A DNA stretch of 64,000 nt from an uncultured Mycoplasmatota bacterium (GCA_900556025.1 USNG01000001.1:1-64000), one strand, 5' to 3'; counted from the stretch's first letter, positions 8,201 to 17,006 are shown. Numbers and translations: made by a program. Notes: generated by a model not told the origin, from the sequence alone.

Positions 8201-9363
8201 ATTTCTATTATTATTTGATACTTATCATCTAAGTCCATTTCAGATGTTTCGATTAATCTACTTACTTCATCTAAACTAGATACAAATTTTCTAACTTTTC
8301 CTATTACTTTTGGTAAATTAACTTCTCCATCTTCAGAAATTAAACTATCATTATCTTCAATCATAGGTTCTTCTTTCTTTTCAAATACTGGTTTTTCTTC
8401 TTCTAGTTCTTTAACTTCAAATTGATTTGTTGGTTGTGATGGAGCAAGTTCAACTGTTTCGATTGGTTCTTCTTCTTTTACTTCTTCTTTAGGTTCTTCA
8501 TACATTTCAAATACTGGTTTTTCCTGTTCAATATTTTCTATTATATTTGGAGTAGTAGTACTTTGAAATGGATTTATTATTTCTCTATCATCTTTATATT
8601 CTACAAGTTCTGATTTTTCAACTACTGGTTCTGATGTTTTTGGTTCATCTATATCAATTACTTGTGGTACATCTATTTTAATTTCTTCTGCTGATTTATT
8701 TCCTTGAGGATTTAAGAATGATGCAATATCTTTTGGAATGTCAAAACGATTACTATCTTTATTTAAAATCATACTTACTTCATCTTCTGTTTGTTTAACT
8801 GTTAATTTTTCATTTATGATTCTATTTAATAAATTTATTTGTAAATCTTTATCATTTAAAGATAATAAAGTTCTAGCATGTCTTTCTGATATTTTATTGT
8901 ATAATAATGCATCTTGAACTTCTTTAGGTAAGTTTAAAAGTCTTAATCTATTTGCAACTGAAGATTGACTTACACCTAGTTTTTGAGCTATATCGTCTTG
9001 CGTGAATCCTCTATTCATTAGTTTTTTATATGATTGAGCTTCTTCAATAACAGTTAGATTTTTTCTTTGAAGATTTTCTAATAAAGCTATTTCAGCACTT
9101 GTATCATCATCTGTGTTATTCATTATTGCAGGAATTCTTTTAAGACCAGCTAGGCATGAAGCTTTGTATCTTCTTTCACCAGCAATAATTTCATATTTTT
9201 CGCCTATTTTTCTTACAACAATAGGTTGTATAACACCATATTTAATTATAGAATTAGCTAAATCATTTAATTCTTTTTCATTAAATGCTAACCTTGGTTG
9301 AAATCTATTTGGTAGTATATCTTCTACTGGTATATATAAAACTTTATCTTTATTATCTTCCAT
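8185..9363 (-). CDS. noc: Noc-type ParB-family DNA-binding protein with long acidic linker
   Basis: Noc is a CTP-dependent clamp that binds NBS sites (ATTTCCCGGGAAAT) and blocks division over the nucleoid. The ParB/Noc core is visible: PNRFQPR near residue 18, CTP motifs GERRYKA (62-68) and ENLQR (96-100), and an HTH at about 116-145. At the four positions that separate Noc from ParB it has Q133, R139, N144 and R161 (family Noc: Q, K, N, R; ParB: R, T, A, G), so Noc is favoured. The position next to rsmG also matches noc. Oddities: residues ~205-345 are an acidic Pro/Glu linker with the repeated element EEKPVFE, making it ~100 residues longer than usual, and the N-terminal amphipathic membrane helix of Bacillus Noc is missing. 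No parA/parB pair lies beside it. Confidence 0.82.
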   Translation of the reverse strand: MEDNKDKVLYIPVEDILPNRFQPRLAFNEKELNDLANSIIKYGVIQPIVVRKIGEKYEIIAGERRYKASCLAGLKRIPAIMNNTDDDTSAEIALLENLQRKNLTVIEEAQSYKKLMNRGFTQDDIAQKLGVSQSSVANRLRLLNLPKEVQDALLYNKISERHARTLLSLNDKDLQINLLNRIINEKLTVKQTEDEVSMILNKDSNRFDIPKDIASFLNPQGNKSAEEIKIDVPQVIDIDEPKTSEPVVEKSELVEYKDDREIINPFQSTTTPNIIENIEQEKPVFEMYEEPKEEVKEEEPIETVELAPSQPTNQFEVKELEEEKPVFEKKEEPMIEDNDSLISEDGEVNLPKVIGKVRKFVSSLDEVSRLIETSEMDLDDKYQIIIEIDKNA

Positions 9364-9419
9364 AATCTTTCCTCTTTATTCTTATTATAATTTTAATCTA
9401 TTTTATAAATTTTATCAAG

Positions 9420-9445
9420 ATAAAAGTAGTAATTAGTTACTACTT
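9420..9445 (-). terminator. Terminator of the mnmE-mnmG-rsmG operon
   Basis: Perfect arms AAGTAGTAA (9424-9432) and TTACTACTT (9437-9445) with a four-base loop; on the minus strand a TTTTATC tract follows. The rsmG stop codon is within the stem. Confidence 0.75.
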
Positions 9446-10144
9446 ATATTTTTTTACTATTTTTGAATAGTTTTCTGGATATTTAATATTTGTTTTCTTT
9501 ATTTTTTTAAATACAGGTATTGTTCTAAAAGCATTATTTATTGGTAAATTATATGTTAATTTTTTAGTTAATTCTAAATCTAAATCTTTTAGTAAATATT
9601 TGTATTTTGATAATTCCTCTTCACAGTTTGATTTTAATGGAGAAAGATATCCATTTACTTTTACTAGTGATGTTGATAATTCTAAAATAATTGGTATTGA
9701 TGTTACTGCTCTACAAGTTACAATATCAAATTTTTCTCTATTTTCCCTTGAATAATCCTCTACTCTTGAATTAATTATTTCTACATTTTTTAAATTTAAT
9801 TCATTTTTTATGTGTTCTAAAAATGAACATTTTTTAGCATTAGACTCTATTAAAGTAACATTTAAATTATTAAATACTATAGCAAGTACTAATCCTGGAA
9901 AACCTGCTCCTGTACCAAAATCACATAAGGATTCAGTATTATTTAAATCAATTGCTTTTGTTAAACATAATGAATCATAAAAGTGAAGTAAAAATACATC
10001 TTTTTCTTCTATAATAGTTGTCATGTTGAATTTATTATTCCATTCTACTAATGATTTAAAATAACTATATAATTTGTTATAAATATCTTCTGTAATATCT
10101 ATATTAAGTGTTTTACAATTAGTTATAAATTCTTGTTTATTCAT
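9440..10144 (-). CDS. rsmG: 16S rRNA (guanine527-N7)-methyltransferase
   Basis: RsmG (GidB) methylates G527 of 16S rRNA with S-adenosylmethionine. The SAM-binding block DFGTGAGFPGLVLAI and the RxV...SRVEDY/CRAVTSIP segments are intact over 234 residues, a full-length protein. It overlaps mnmG by 8 bp and ends the mnmE-mnmG-rsmG operon, an order conserved at many bacterial origins. Loss of this gene gives low-level streptomycin resistance in other bacteria. Confidence 0.95.
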   Translation of the reverse strand: MNKQEFITNCKTLNIDITEDIYNKLYSYFKSLVEWNNKFNMTTIIEEKDVFLLHFYDSLCLTKAIDLNNTESLCDFGTGAGFPGLVLAIVFNNLNVTLIESNAKKCSFLEHIKNELNLKNVEIINSRVEDYSRENREKFDIVTCRAVTSIPIILELSTSLVKVNGYLSPLKSNCEEELSKYKYLLKDLDLELTKKLTYNLPINNAFRTIPVFKKIKKTNIKYPENYSKIVKKYK

Positions 10145-11999
10145 TATTATATTCCTTTTTTAAATAAACTAATAACATAGTAATATCTGATGGATTTACT
10201 CCACTTATTCTTGATGCTTGGCCTATTGTTAAAGGTCTAATTTTTTCAAATTTTTGTCTTGCTTCTGTAGCTATATTTTTAACTTTACTATAGTCAATAT
10301 CTGAAGGAATTTGTTTTTCTTCTAATTTTAACATTTTTTTAACTTCATTCTTAGTTTTATTGATATATCCTTCATATTTAATATCAGTTTCAACCATTTC
10401 TATTATTTCTTTATCACATTCATAACCAATATGTTTTAATAATTCAGATAATTCTATTTCTGGTCTTTTAACCAAATCAATTAATTTTATTTTTCCTGTT
10501 AAAGGTGATGAATTATGTTCTTTTAAGAAATTATTATTTTCTTCATTATGATCTAAATAATTTGTATTTAAATAGTTATTTAATTCTTTTATTGAATTCA
10601 TTTTTTCATTGTAAATAGACCATTTTTCATCATTTATTAATCCAAGTTTTCTTCCGTATTCAGTTAATCTAATCATAGCATTATCATGTCTTAATAATAG
10701 TCTGAATTCAGCTCTTGAAGTTAATAATCTATATGGTTCGGTGATACCCTTATTGATTAAATCATCTACTAAAACTCCAATATATGCTTCATTTCTTTTT
10801 AAGATGAATGGAGGTTTGTTTTCAATTTTTAATACAGCATTTATACCAGCAATTAAACCTTGAGCTGCTGCTTCTTCATAGCCACTTGTTCCGTTTATTT
10901 GACCAGCTGTGAATAAGTTTTCTATTATTTTACTTTCAAGTGACATTTTTAATTGCATTGGATCAATAGCATCATATTCAATAGCATATCCGTATTTAGT
11001 TATTACACAATCATGTAATCCTTCCATAGTATGAAGTAATTTTTCTTGAATTTCGTGAGGCATTGTAGTAGAAAAACCACCTACATAATATTCTATATCA
11101 TCACTTCTTTCTGGTTCCAAGAATATTTGATGTCTTTCTTTATCATTAAATTTTACTACTTTATCTTCTATTGATGGACAATATCTAGGTCCTACACCTT
11201 TAATCATTCCACTATAAAGAGAACATTTATCTAAATTATCCATTATTATTTTATGAGTTTCTTTATTTGTATAAGTTAAATAACATGGCCATTGTTCATC
11301 TACTTTATAAGATGCCTTATAAAAATTGCTAAATGTTAAAAGTTCATTATCACCTAATTCAGGAGTTACTTCATTAAGATTAATTGAACTCTTAAGTATT
11401 CTTGGAGGAGTTCCTGTTTTTAATCTTATAATAGTTAAGCCATTTTTTCTTAATGAGTCACTTAAAAACATAGAATTTTTTTCTCCATGTGGTCCGCCTT
11501 TATGACTTTCATGTCCACACATAATGTCTGAGTTTAAATATGTTCCAGTTGTTAGAATTACTGCATCACTAAATATTTTTTCATTTTCTTCAGTAATAAT
11601 TCCTTTTACACATGAATTTTCAACTATTAATTCTTTTGCAAATCCTTCTTTTAAGTCTAAATTTTCTTGATTTTTTAAAGTATTTAGCATTTCTTTTGGA
11701 TAATTAATTTTGCATCCTTGAGCTCTTAATGATCTTACTCCTGGTCCTTTTTTAACATTTAACATTTTGATTTGTAAAAGTGTTTTATCTGCATTATATC
11801 CCATTTCTCCACCTAATGCATCTATTTCTCTTACAACAATTCCTTTTGCAGAACCACCTATTGAAGGATTACATGGCATATCAGCTACATTATTTAAATT
11901 TCCTGTAATTAATAATGCTTTTTTACCCATTCTGGCACTTGCTAATGCAGCTTCACATCCAGCGTGTCCTCCACCTACAACTATAATTTCATATTTCAT
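10137..11999 (-). CDS. mnmG: tRNA uridine-34 5-carboxymethylaminomethyl modification enzyme MnmG
   Basis: MnmG (GidA) is the FAD/NADH partner of MnmE that places cmnm5 on wobble U34 of several tRNAs. The dinucleotide-binding motif GGGHAGCEAALASARMG starts at residue 8; the MnmG signatures GPRYCPSIEDKVVKF and the GTSGYEEAAAQGL segment are present. The 620-residue length is normal. It lies 10 bp downstream of mnmE, its complex partner. Confidence 0.97.
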   Translation of the reverse strand: MKYEIIVVGGGHAGCEAALASARMGKKALLITGNLNNVADMPCNPSIGGSAKGIVVREIDALGGEMGYNADKTLLQIKMLNVKKGPGVRSLRAQGCKINYPKEMLNTLKNQENLDLKEGFAKELIVENSCVKGIITEENEKIFSDAVILTTGTYLNSDIMCGHESHKGGPHGEKNSMFLSDSLRKNGLTIIRLKTGTPPRILKSSINLNEVTPELGDNELLTFSNFYKASYKVDEQWPCYLTYTNKETHKIIMDNLDKCSLYSGMIKGVGPRYCPSIEDKVVKFNDKERHQIFLEPERSDDIEYYVGGFSTTMPHEIQEKLLHTMEGLHDCVITKYGYAIEYDAIDPMQLKMSLESKIIENLFTAGQINGTSGYEEAAAQGLIAGINAVLKIENKPPFILKRNEAYIGVLVDDLINKGITEPYRLLTSRAEFRLLLRHDNAMIRLTEYGRKLGLINDEKWSIYNEKMNSIKELNNYLNTNYLDHNEENNNFLKEHNSSPLTGKIKLIDLVKRPEIELSELLKHIGYECDKEIIEMVETDIKYEGYINKTKNEVKKMLKLEEKQIPSDIDYSKVKNIATEARQKFEKIRPLTIGQASRISGVNPSDITMLLVYLKKEYNNE

Positions 12000-12009
12000 A
12001 TTAAAAAAC

Positions 12010-13359
12010 CTACTTTCCTAGGCAGAATTTGCTAAATATCTCATCTAGTAATTCGTCTCTATATGTATTTCCAGTAATTTCTCCAAGTGTTTCCCACAAG
12101 TTTTTAACATTTATTTCTAATAAATCTACTGGAATATCTTTATCTACTTCTTCATTTAATTCTTTTATAATTTCTAAACATTTTCTAAGTAAGCCAATTT
12201 GTCTTGCATTAGAAATGTATGTATAATCTGAATTTGTTAAATCGTTTAGATTAAATATTTCTATTATTTTATTTTTTAATAAATCTATTTTTGATTCATC
12301 TTTTGTATTAATTTTGATACTTTCAAATGATAATAATTCAGGTATTTCTTTTGTATCTAAATCATCTTTATTGTAAACAACTAATACCTTTTTATCTTTT
12401 ATTTTTGATAATACTTCTTTATCTTCTTTATCAAATTCAGTGCCTGAATCCACTACAAATAATATTAAGTCAGATTCATTAATTTTCTTTATACTTTTTT
12501 CTATTCCTATTGATTCAACTATTTCAGTTGTTTCTCTAATACCTGCTGTATCAAAGAAATTAACTTCAATTCCTTGTAATAAAATAGTTCCTTCAACTAT
12601 ATCTCTAGTAGTTCCTTTTACATCAGTAACTATTGCTTTTTCTTCTTTTAATAATTTGTTTAATATACTACTTTTACCTACATTTGGTTTTCCAACAATA
12701 GCAATATTAATACCATTTTTTATTAATAATCCATTTTTACTTTCATCTAATAACTTATGAATTTCTTTTTCAACATAGCTTGTTTTTTCTTTTATTAAAT
12801 CACATGTAACAACTACAGCATCTTCATATTCTGGATAATCTATATTTACTTCTATGTTTGCTATTAAAGATAAAATATTGTTTCTTAAATCATTTATTTT
12901 ATTTGATAATTCTTTATCTACACCTTTAATAGACATTTTTCGTGCATTATCAGTTTTTGAATTTATTAAATCAGAAACTGCTTCTGCTTGCATTAAATCT
13001 ATTCTTCCATTTAAAAAAGCTCTTTTTAAAAATTCTCCTGGTTCTGCTAATCTTGCTCCGTTGCAAAGTAATAATTCCATTATTTTATTAACACATACTT
13101 TTCCACCATGTGTATTTATTTCAACTATATCTTCTGTTGTGAATGATTTAGGACTTCTAAATACTGAAACTAATACTTCATCTACTTTTTCATTATTGTC
13201 CATAATAAACCCATATGAAATAGTATTTGATTCTTTCTTTGTTAAGTCTCTATCAAATATCTTATTTACTATTTCAATAGAAGCATCTCCACTTACTCTA
13301 ATTACATTTATAGAACTTTCACCAACAAGTGTAGCTATAGCACAAATCGTATCTTTCAT
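12010..13359 (-). CDS. mnmE: tRNA modification GTPase MnmE
   Basis: MnmE is the potassium-activated GTPase that works with MnmG on tRNA wobble uridine. It has the N-terminal tetrahydrofolate-binding domain (about 1-115), a helical domain, an inserted G domain with GKPNVGKSS (G1), DTAGIRET (G3) and NKDD (G4), and the C-terminal CxGK motif (FCLGK). I choose the ATG at 13359 because AAAGGGGA precedes it; an in-frame start 36 bp upstream (MCYNLVERKGTF) is not conserved. It opens the mnmE-mnmG-rsmG operon. Confidence 0.96.
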   Translation of the reverse strand: MKDTICAIATLVGESSINVIRVSGDASIEIVNKIFDRDLTKKESNTISYGFIMDNNEKVDEVLVSVFRSPKSFTTEDIVEINTHGGKVCVNKIMELLLCNGARLAEPGEFLKRAFLNGRIDLMQAEAVSDLINSKTDNARKMSIKGVDKELSNKINDLRNNILSLIANIEVNIDYPEYEDAVVVTCDLIKEKTSYVEKEIHKLLDESKNGLLIKNGINIAIVGKPNVGKSSILNKLLKEEKAIVTDVKGTTRDIVEGTILLQGIEVNFFDTAGIRETTEIVESIGIEKSIKKINESDLILFVVDSGTEFDKEDKEVLSKIKDKKVLVVYNKDDLDTKEIPELLSFESIKINTKDESKIDLLKNKIIEIFNLNDLTNSDYTYISNARQIGLLRKCLEIIKELNEEVDKDIPVDLLEINVKNLWETLGEITGNTYRDELLDEIFSKFCLGK

Positions 13360-13383
13360 AAAAGTCCCCTTTCTTTCCACAAG

Positions 13384-13412
13384 ATTATAGCACAATCAAT
13401 ATTAATTTACAA
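13384..13412 (-). promoter_or_regulatory. Promoter of mnmE operon
   Basis: Minus-strand -35 TTGTAA (13407-13412), 17-bp spacer, extended -10 TGCTATAAT (hexamer 13384-13389). Confidence 0.65.
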
Positions 13413-13435
13413 TAAAAAAGAGTATTTCTACTCTT
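13411..13435 (-). terminator. Terminator of the rnpA-yidC-jag operon
   Basis: Arms AAGAGTA and TACTCTT with a GAAA loop on the minus strand, then TTTTTATT. It contains the jag stop codon and overlaps the mnmE -35. Confidence 0.75.
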
Positions 13436-14045
13436 CTGTTTCAACATATTTAATAACAACACATCTATTTGGATCTTCTCCTTCACTCTCTGTTGTTATA
13501 TGTTTAAAGTTTTGTAATGCTGAATGAACAACTCTTCTATCATATGCATTCATAGGATCAAGTTTTACATTTACTTTTGTTTTACTTACTTCTTTAGCAA
13601 TTTGTTTAACTTTCTTTTCTAAGAAGTAATTTTGTTTTTCTTTATAATTTTCTACATCTACAGATACATTAACAAATATATCTAATGTATTTAAAATTGC
13701 TTGTCTTAGATAAGTTTGTATTGAATCTAATATATGACCTTTTTTACCAATTAACACTGAATTATTTTGAGAATAAATTTCATATTTAATTTGTTTATCT
13801 CTTATTTTTGTTTCAATATTAGCATTAACATTTAAAGAATTTAATAATTCACGTAATAGGTCTTTTCCTAATTCAGCAACATCACTTAGTTTTACTACTT
13901 CTAAAGTATATTTTTTTCCACTAAATAATCCACCTTTTTCTTCATATGTTCTAGTAACAATTTCTTCTTCTTTAACATTTAATTCTTCTAAAGCTTTTTC
14001 TAGTAAATCTTTTTCACTTTTAGCTTGAAATTTATATTTTTCCAT
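13428..14045 (-). CDS. khpB: KhpB/Jag RNA-binding protein
   Basis: KhpB (Jag, EloR) is an RNA-binding protein that with KhpA influences cell elongation in Gram-positives. Three domains appear in order: Jag-N (residues 1-50, KYKFQAKSEKDLLEKAL), a KH domain with the GKKGHILD turn (about 100-106), and a C-terminal R3H domain (DRRVVHSALQ...) ending at 205. Its ATG overlaps the yidC stop by one base, and the yidC-jag pair after rnpA is widely conserved near oriC. Confidence 0.92.
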   Translation of the reverse strand: MEKYKFQAKSEKDLLEKALEELNVKEEEIVTRTYEEKGGLFSGKKYTLEVVKLSDVAELGKDLLRELLNSLNVNANIETKIRDKQIKYEIYSQNNSVLIGKKGHILDSIQTYLRQAILNTLDIFVNVSVDVENYKEKQNYFLEKKVKQIAKEVSKTKVNVKLDPMNAYDRRVVHSALQNFKHITTESEGEDPNRCVVIKYVETEE

Positions 14046-14959
14046 TAGTTTTTCTTACCTTTCTTAACAATAATATTTTGTACAACTGTGAATCCATTAG
14101 ATACTATCCAATATAATGCGATTGACATTGGTAAAGTAAATGATACGATTGATACAAATATTAACATGAAGTAACTCATCATCTTCATTTGTTTAGCTTG
14201 TGCTTCATCTCCTGGAACATTCATATTCTTGAATGAAAAATATGTTGCAGCAATTATTAATACTATTACTATTACATACCAGAAGTTTCCAGATGTTATA
14301 CCTTCTAATGGAGTTGTTCCTAAGTTATAAACTTTTAAGAAATCATTTTCAAAAAATGCAGGTACTCTATATAATGCTTCTAAGAATGCAAAGAATATAG
14401 GTAATTGTAAGAATGAGAATAAACAACTAGACATTGGATTTATATTATATTTTTTATAAATCAACATCATTTCTTGTGATTTCATCATTAAGGCATCTCT
14501 GTCTTCTTTTCCTTGATATTTCTTTTCTAATTTTTGTAAATCTTTTTGAGCTTTTTGCATATTTTCATTCATATTAGCTGATTTTAATGATAATGGTAAT
14601 AATGCAGCTCTTAAGATGAATCCTACAATCATGATTGCTAATCCATTATTTTTAACTAGTAATCCTATTTTAACAATTACCCAAGCTAATGGCTTAACAA
14701 ATAATGATGTCCATAATCCTTCATATCCTCCAGAATTTATTTTTAAATTCTTACATTGAGGTAAATTTTCATATTTAACAACTAATTTATTGGAATTTTC
14801 ACTATATATCTTTTGTAATTCTTTTGTTTCTGGTTTACAAAGTATATTTGATACATATGTTTTTTGACTATTGTCTTCTTTATTTTCTATTGTAAAACGT
14901 TTAGTACATCCACATAAAGAAAATAAAAGTAACATTATTATAACTATTTTTTTCTTCAC
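14045..14959 (-). CDS. yidC: Membrane protein insertase YidC (SpoIIIJ-type lipoprotein)
   Basis: YidC inserts proteins into the membrane alone or with Sec. The N-terminus is a lipoprotein signal (LLLFSLCGC, lipidated Cys18), and five membrane segments follow, at about 70-95, 105-122, 180-200, 225-245 and 265-290. The 60KD_IMP core is complete, including the conserved Arg in the groove of the second segment (VGFILRAALLPLSLKSANM). At 304 residues it is a typical Gram-positive form. In B. subtilis the SpoIIIJ paralogue is needed for sporulation; only one copy is in this window. Its start overlaps the rnpA stop. Confidence 0.94.
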   Translation of the reverse strand: MKKKIVIIMLLLFSLCGCTKRFTIENKEDNSQKTYVSNILCKPETKELQKIYSENSNKLVVKYENLPQCKNLKINSGGYEGLWTSLFVKPLAWVIVKIGLLVKNNGLAIMIVGFILRAALLPLSLKSANMNENMQKAQKDLQKLEKKYQGKEDRDALMMKSQEMMLIYKKYNINPMSSCLFSFLQLPIFFAFLEALYRVPAFFENDFLKVYNLGTTPLEGITSGNFWYVIVIVLIIAATYFSFKNMNVPGDEAQAKQMKMMSYFMLIFVSIVSFTLPMSIALYWIVSNGFTVVQNIIVKKGKKN

Positions 14960-15279
14960 TATTTTGCTCCTCCTAATAAGCTAATTAAACTTTCCTTCAT
15001 TGAATCGTAAGAAATATCTAATATAGCAGTCCTTAATATTATAACATAATCAGTAGAATTATTAAAATTATTTTTACTTATAATATCTTTAATTCTTCTT
15101 TTATATAAATTTCTTGTGTGAGCTTTTCCTATTTTTTTACTTACGCTAATACAATATCTATTATTTTCTTTATCATTTTTAGCATAATATACGACAAAAT
15201 ACTTATTAATTACTTTTTTAGATTTCTTAATAACTTCTTGAATTTCTTCGTTTTTCCTTAATATAAATTTTTTATTCAT
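14959..15279 (-). CDS. rnpA: Ribonuclease P protein component
   Basis: RnpA binds RNase P RNA and helps mature tRNA 5' ends. The family's RNR helix is visible in KKIGKAHTRNLYKRRIKDI. The 106-residue length is normal. It lies between rpmH and yidC as in nearly all Firmicutes. Confidence 0.94.
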   Translation of the reverse strand: MNKKFILRKNEEIQEVIKKSKKVINKYFVVYYAKNDKENNRYCISVSKKIGKAHTRNLYKRRIKDIISKNNFNNSTDYVIILRTAILDISYDSMKESLISLLGGAK

Positions 15280-15302
15280 ATAAAACCTCGATAAAATTAT
15301 TA

Positions 15303-15334
15303 TATAAAAAAAATTACTTATTTTAAAGTAATTT
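15303..15334 (-). terminator. Terminator after rpmH
   Basis: Minus strand: AAATTACTT, six-base loop, AAGTAATTT, then an eight-base T run (A run at 15303-15310). It separates rpmH from rnpA, so partial read-through is probably needed for rnpA. Confidence 0.75.
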
Positions 15335-15336
15335 AG

Positions 15337-15459
15337 TTATTTTGCTAATTCTTTTCTTCCTTTAGCTCTTCTTGATTTTAAAACGCTTGTACCTCTTCTA
15401 GATAAGAATCCAGATGTTTTTGCTTTTTTTCTATTGTTAGGTTGAAATGTTCTTTTCAT
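15337..15459 (-). CDS. rpmH: Ribosomal protein L34 (shortened)
   Basis: L34 is a small basic protein of the 50S subunit. The sequence starts [18 protein letters not shown] and ends [11 protein letters not shown], clearly L34. I start at the ATG at 15459, preceded by AGAGG; upstream in-frame codons are not L34. It is only 40 residues; the common Firmicutes form is 44. The missing four residues fall in the middle, where other L34s have a K/N-G-R turn before VL. Whether this is typical of the lineage cannot be seen here. Confidence 0.93.
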   Translation of the reverse strand: MKRTFQPNNRKKAKTSGFLSRRGTSVLKSRRAKGRKELAK

Positions 15460-15490
15460 GATAACCTCTCTTTCCTTTCGACTGACATAG

Positions 15491-15519
15491 ATTATATAAT
15501 ATGAAATTAAAAATGTCAA
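15491..15519 (-). promoter_or_regulatory. Strong consensus promoter of rpmH
   Basis: Minus-strand -35 TTGACA (15514-15519), 17-bp spacer, -10 TATAAT (15491-15496). Both hexamers match consensus exactly, as expected for a ribosomal protein gene. Confidence 0.85.
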
Positions 15520-15536
15520 TAAATTTTGATTTTATA

Positions 15537-16685
15537 CTAGTTATTGTACAATTTATCTAATATATAGTATATATCTTTTAATGAATAACCCATTTTTACT
15601 TGTGCAAAAAATAAACTTGATAAAACTATTAATGAATTATTTATAGCATCCTTTGTAGGTGATCCCATATTTTTAATTATTTCTATATTTTTATATCTAT
15701 CCATAATCAATTTATTATATATAGAATAGAAATAGCTATAGTATACTTCACTTCCATCTTTTTTAACAAATGCTTCATAGAACTTGGAATAAGCTATATT
15801 AAGATAGTTATCATCTCCATATTTTATTTCTGTTCCATCTGACTTAGTTATGAATTCTAATAAATTACCATTTAATTTTATTTGATAATCATTTGAATTA
15901 AAAGAACTTATATTCATATCAGAATTGTAATTATACATTGAAAATATATCCTCATTATTCATTATTATATTAAGCATAGTTTTGATAAGCTTTAAATTTC
16001 TTTTAACATTTAAATCAATTTCTCTTTTATATAAGTGATGAATATATGATTTTAAGTTTTCTAGTGTTATATCTTCTTCTGATTGAACAGTTGATAAAAA
16101 TGCATATATATTTTTTATATAAAAATTCTTAAAATCTATTGGTTTGTATTCACAATAGAATCCAATTAGATTAATTTGTGGTAAAAAAGGAATAACCCTT
16201 GAATATATTTCTTTTTTTAAGTCTTCGTTTTCTGCAAATAAGTTAACTATTTTTTTAGCATCATTTATTTCTGATACATTTAATTCTAAAATTGAATTTT
16301 TATATATTTTGTTTATCTTTATAGTTGAATTAATTTTATTATCAATGATGAATTTAACTAAAATATTGCCTATTTTTTCAAGATTATCATCAAATACAGG
16401 TATGTCCATTGTTATATCTGGAGTTGGACTATTATATTTAGTAAATTCTAAATTAATTTTATAAAAATAATCAAACTCTTTATATGAAAATCTTGCTTTG
16501 CTTTCAGGTAAAATATTTAAAATATTATCAAAAAACTTTTTAGTTAATGAAGAAATGTCTTTTTTATATTTTCTTATATCAATATTGTACTTATAACATT
16601 CATCAAAAAAATAGTTCATATTCTTTTCTTTATAAACTATAAATAATTTTTTTAAAAAATTTTCTAGTGTTTCTTTTTGTTGCAT
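15537..16685 (-). CDS. Unrecognised 382-aa protein between rpmH and oriC
   Basis: I do not recognise this protein. It has no signal peptide, no clear membrane helix and no known catalytic motif. The composition is Ile/Asn/Lys/Tyr-rich with mixed alpha/beta predicted character; residues ~290-330 have an Asp/Gly-Thr-rich strand pair (FITKSDGTEIKYGDDNY, AFVKKDGSEVYYSYFY) that looks like two related beta hairpins. The last 40 residues are helical. It starts only ~15 bp inside the oriC-side intergenic region and ends 18 bp before the rpmH -35, so it fills a junction (rpmH-dnaA) that is usually gene-free. Real coding is likely from its length and lack of an alternative frame. Confidence 0.65.
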   Translation of the reverse strand: MQQKETLENFLKKLFIVYKEKNMNYFFDECYKYNIDIRKYKKDISSLTKKFFDNILNILPESKARFSYKEFDYFYKINLEFTKYNSPTPDITMDIPVFDDNLEKIGNILVKFIIDNKINSTIKINKIYKNSILELNVSEINDAKKIVNLFAENEDLKKEIYSRVIPFLPQINLIGFYCEYKPIDFKNFYIKNIYAFLSTVQSEEDITLENLKSYIHHLYKREIDLNVKRNLKLIKTMLNIIMNNEDIFSMYNYNSDMNISSFNSNDYQIKLNGNLLEFITKSDGTEIKYGDDNYLNIAYSKFYEAFVKKDGSEVYYSYFYSIYNKLIMDRYKNIEIIKNMGSPTKDAINNSLIVLSSLFFAQVKMGYSLKDIYYILDKLYNN

Positions 16686-16723
16686 ATTCTCTTCTCCAAA
16701 AGTATTATAACATAAAAATAAAA

Positions 16724-16800
16724 TTATGTTAACTTGTTTTTTATATTTTTATGTTAACTTATCAACATTATTTCAACAAAATTATGTTAACTTATCAACA
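16724..16800 (+). repeat. Repeated 19-bp DnaA-box element in oriC
   Basis: The 19-mer TTATGTTAACTTATCAACA occurs exactly at 16749-16767 and 16782-16800; a truncated copy TTATGTTAACTTGT is at 16724-16737. Each full copy joins a GTTAAC palindrome to a DnaA box. Start-to-start distances are 25 and 33 bp. Confidence 0.85.
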
Positions 16801-16943
16801 AGTTGTTAACAAGTTAGGATTTTTATGAAGTTGAAAATTGTTGGGATTGTTAATAACTAAAATTTTCTCTTATTTTTTACTAAAAAAGTTGTTTACAAAT
16901 TGTTCTTAAATTGTTAATATAAATGTTAATAAATTTTTTTGAT

Positions 16944-16971
16944 TTGACATTAATAAAAGTTGAATTATAAT
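16944..16971 (+). promoter_or_regulatory. Promoter of dnaA
   Basis: -35 TTGACA (16944-16949), 16-bp spacer, -10 TATAAT (16966-16971), 35 bp before the dnaA ATG. Its position next to DnaA boxes fits autoregulation. Confidence 0.8.
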
Positions 16972-17006
16972 TTAATTAGAAACGTTATAGAAAGGACTGA
17001 TTATTT

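Larger units (their letters stand above)
16700..17006. other. oriC: Chromosomal replication origin (oriC), upstream part
   Basis: This AT-rich gap upstream of dnaA holds DnaA-box-like nonamers: TTATCAACA at 16759-16767 and 16792-16800, and TGTTAATAA (reverse of TTATTAACA) at 16848-16856 and 16924-16932. A further GTTAAC-centred inverted element sits at about 16800-16815. The segment 16857-16945, nearly all A/T, is the likely unwinding region next to dnaA. Gene strand switches here (minus to the left, plus to the right), as expected for the origin. A second box between dnaA and dnaN suggests a bipartite origin like that of B. subtilis. Confidence 0.85.
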
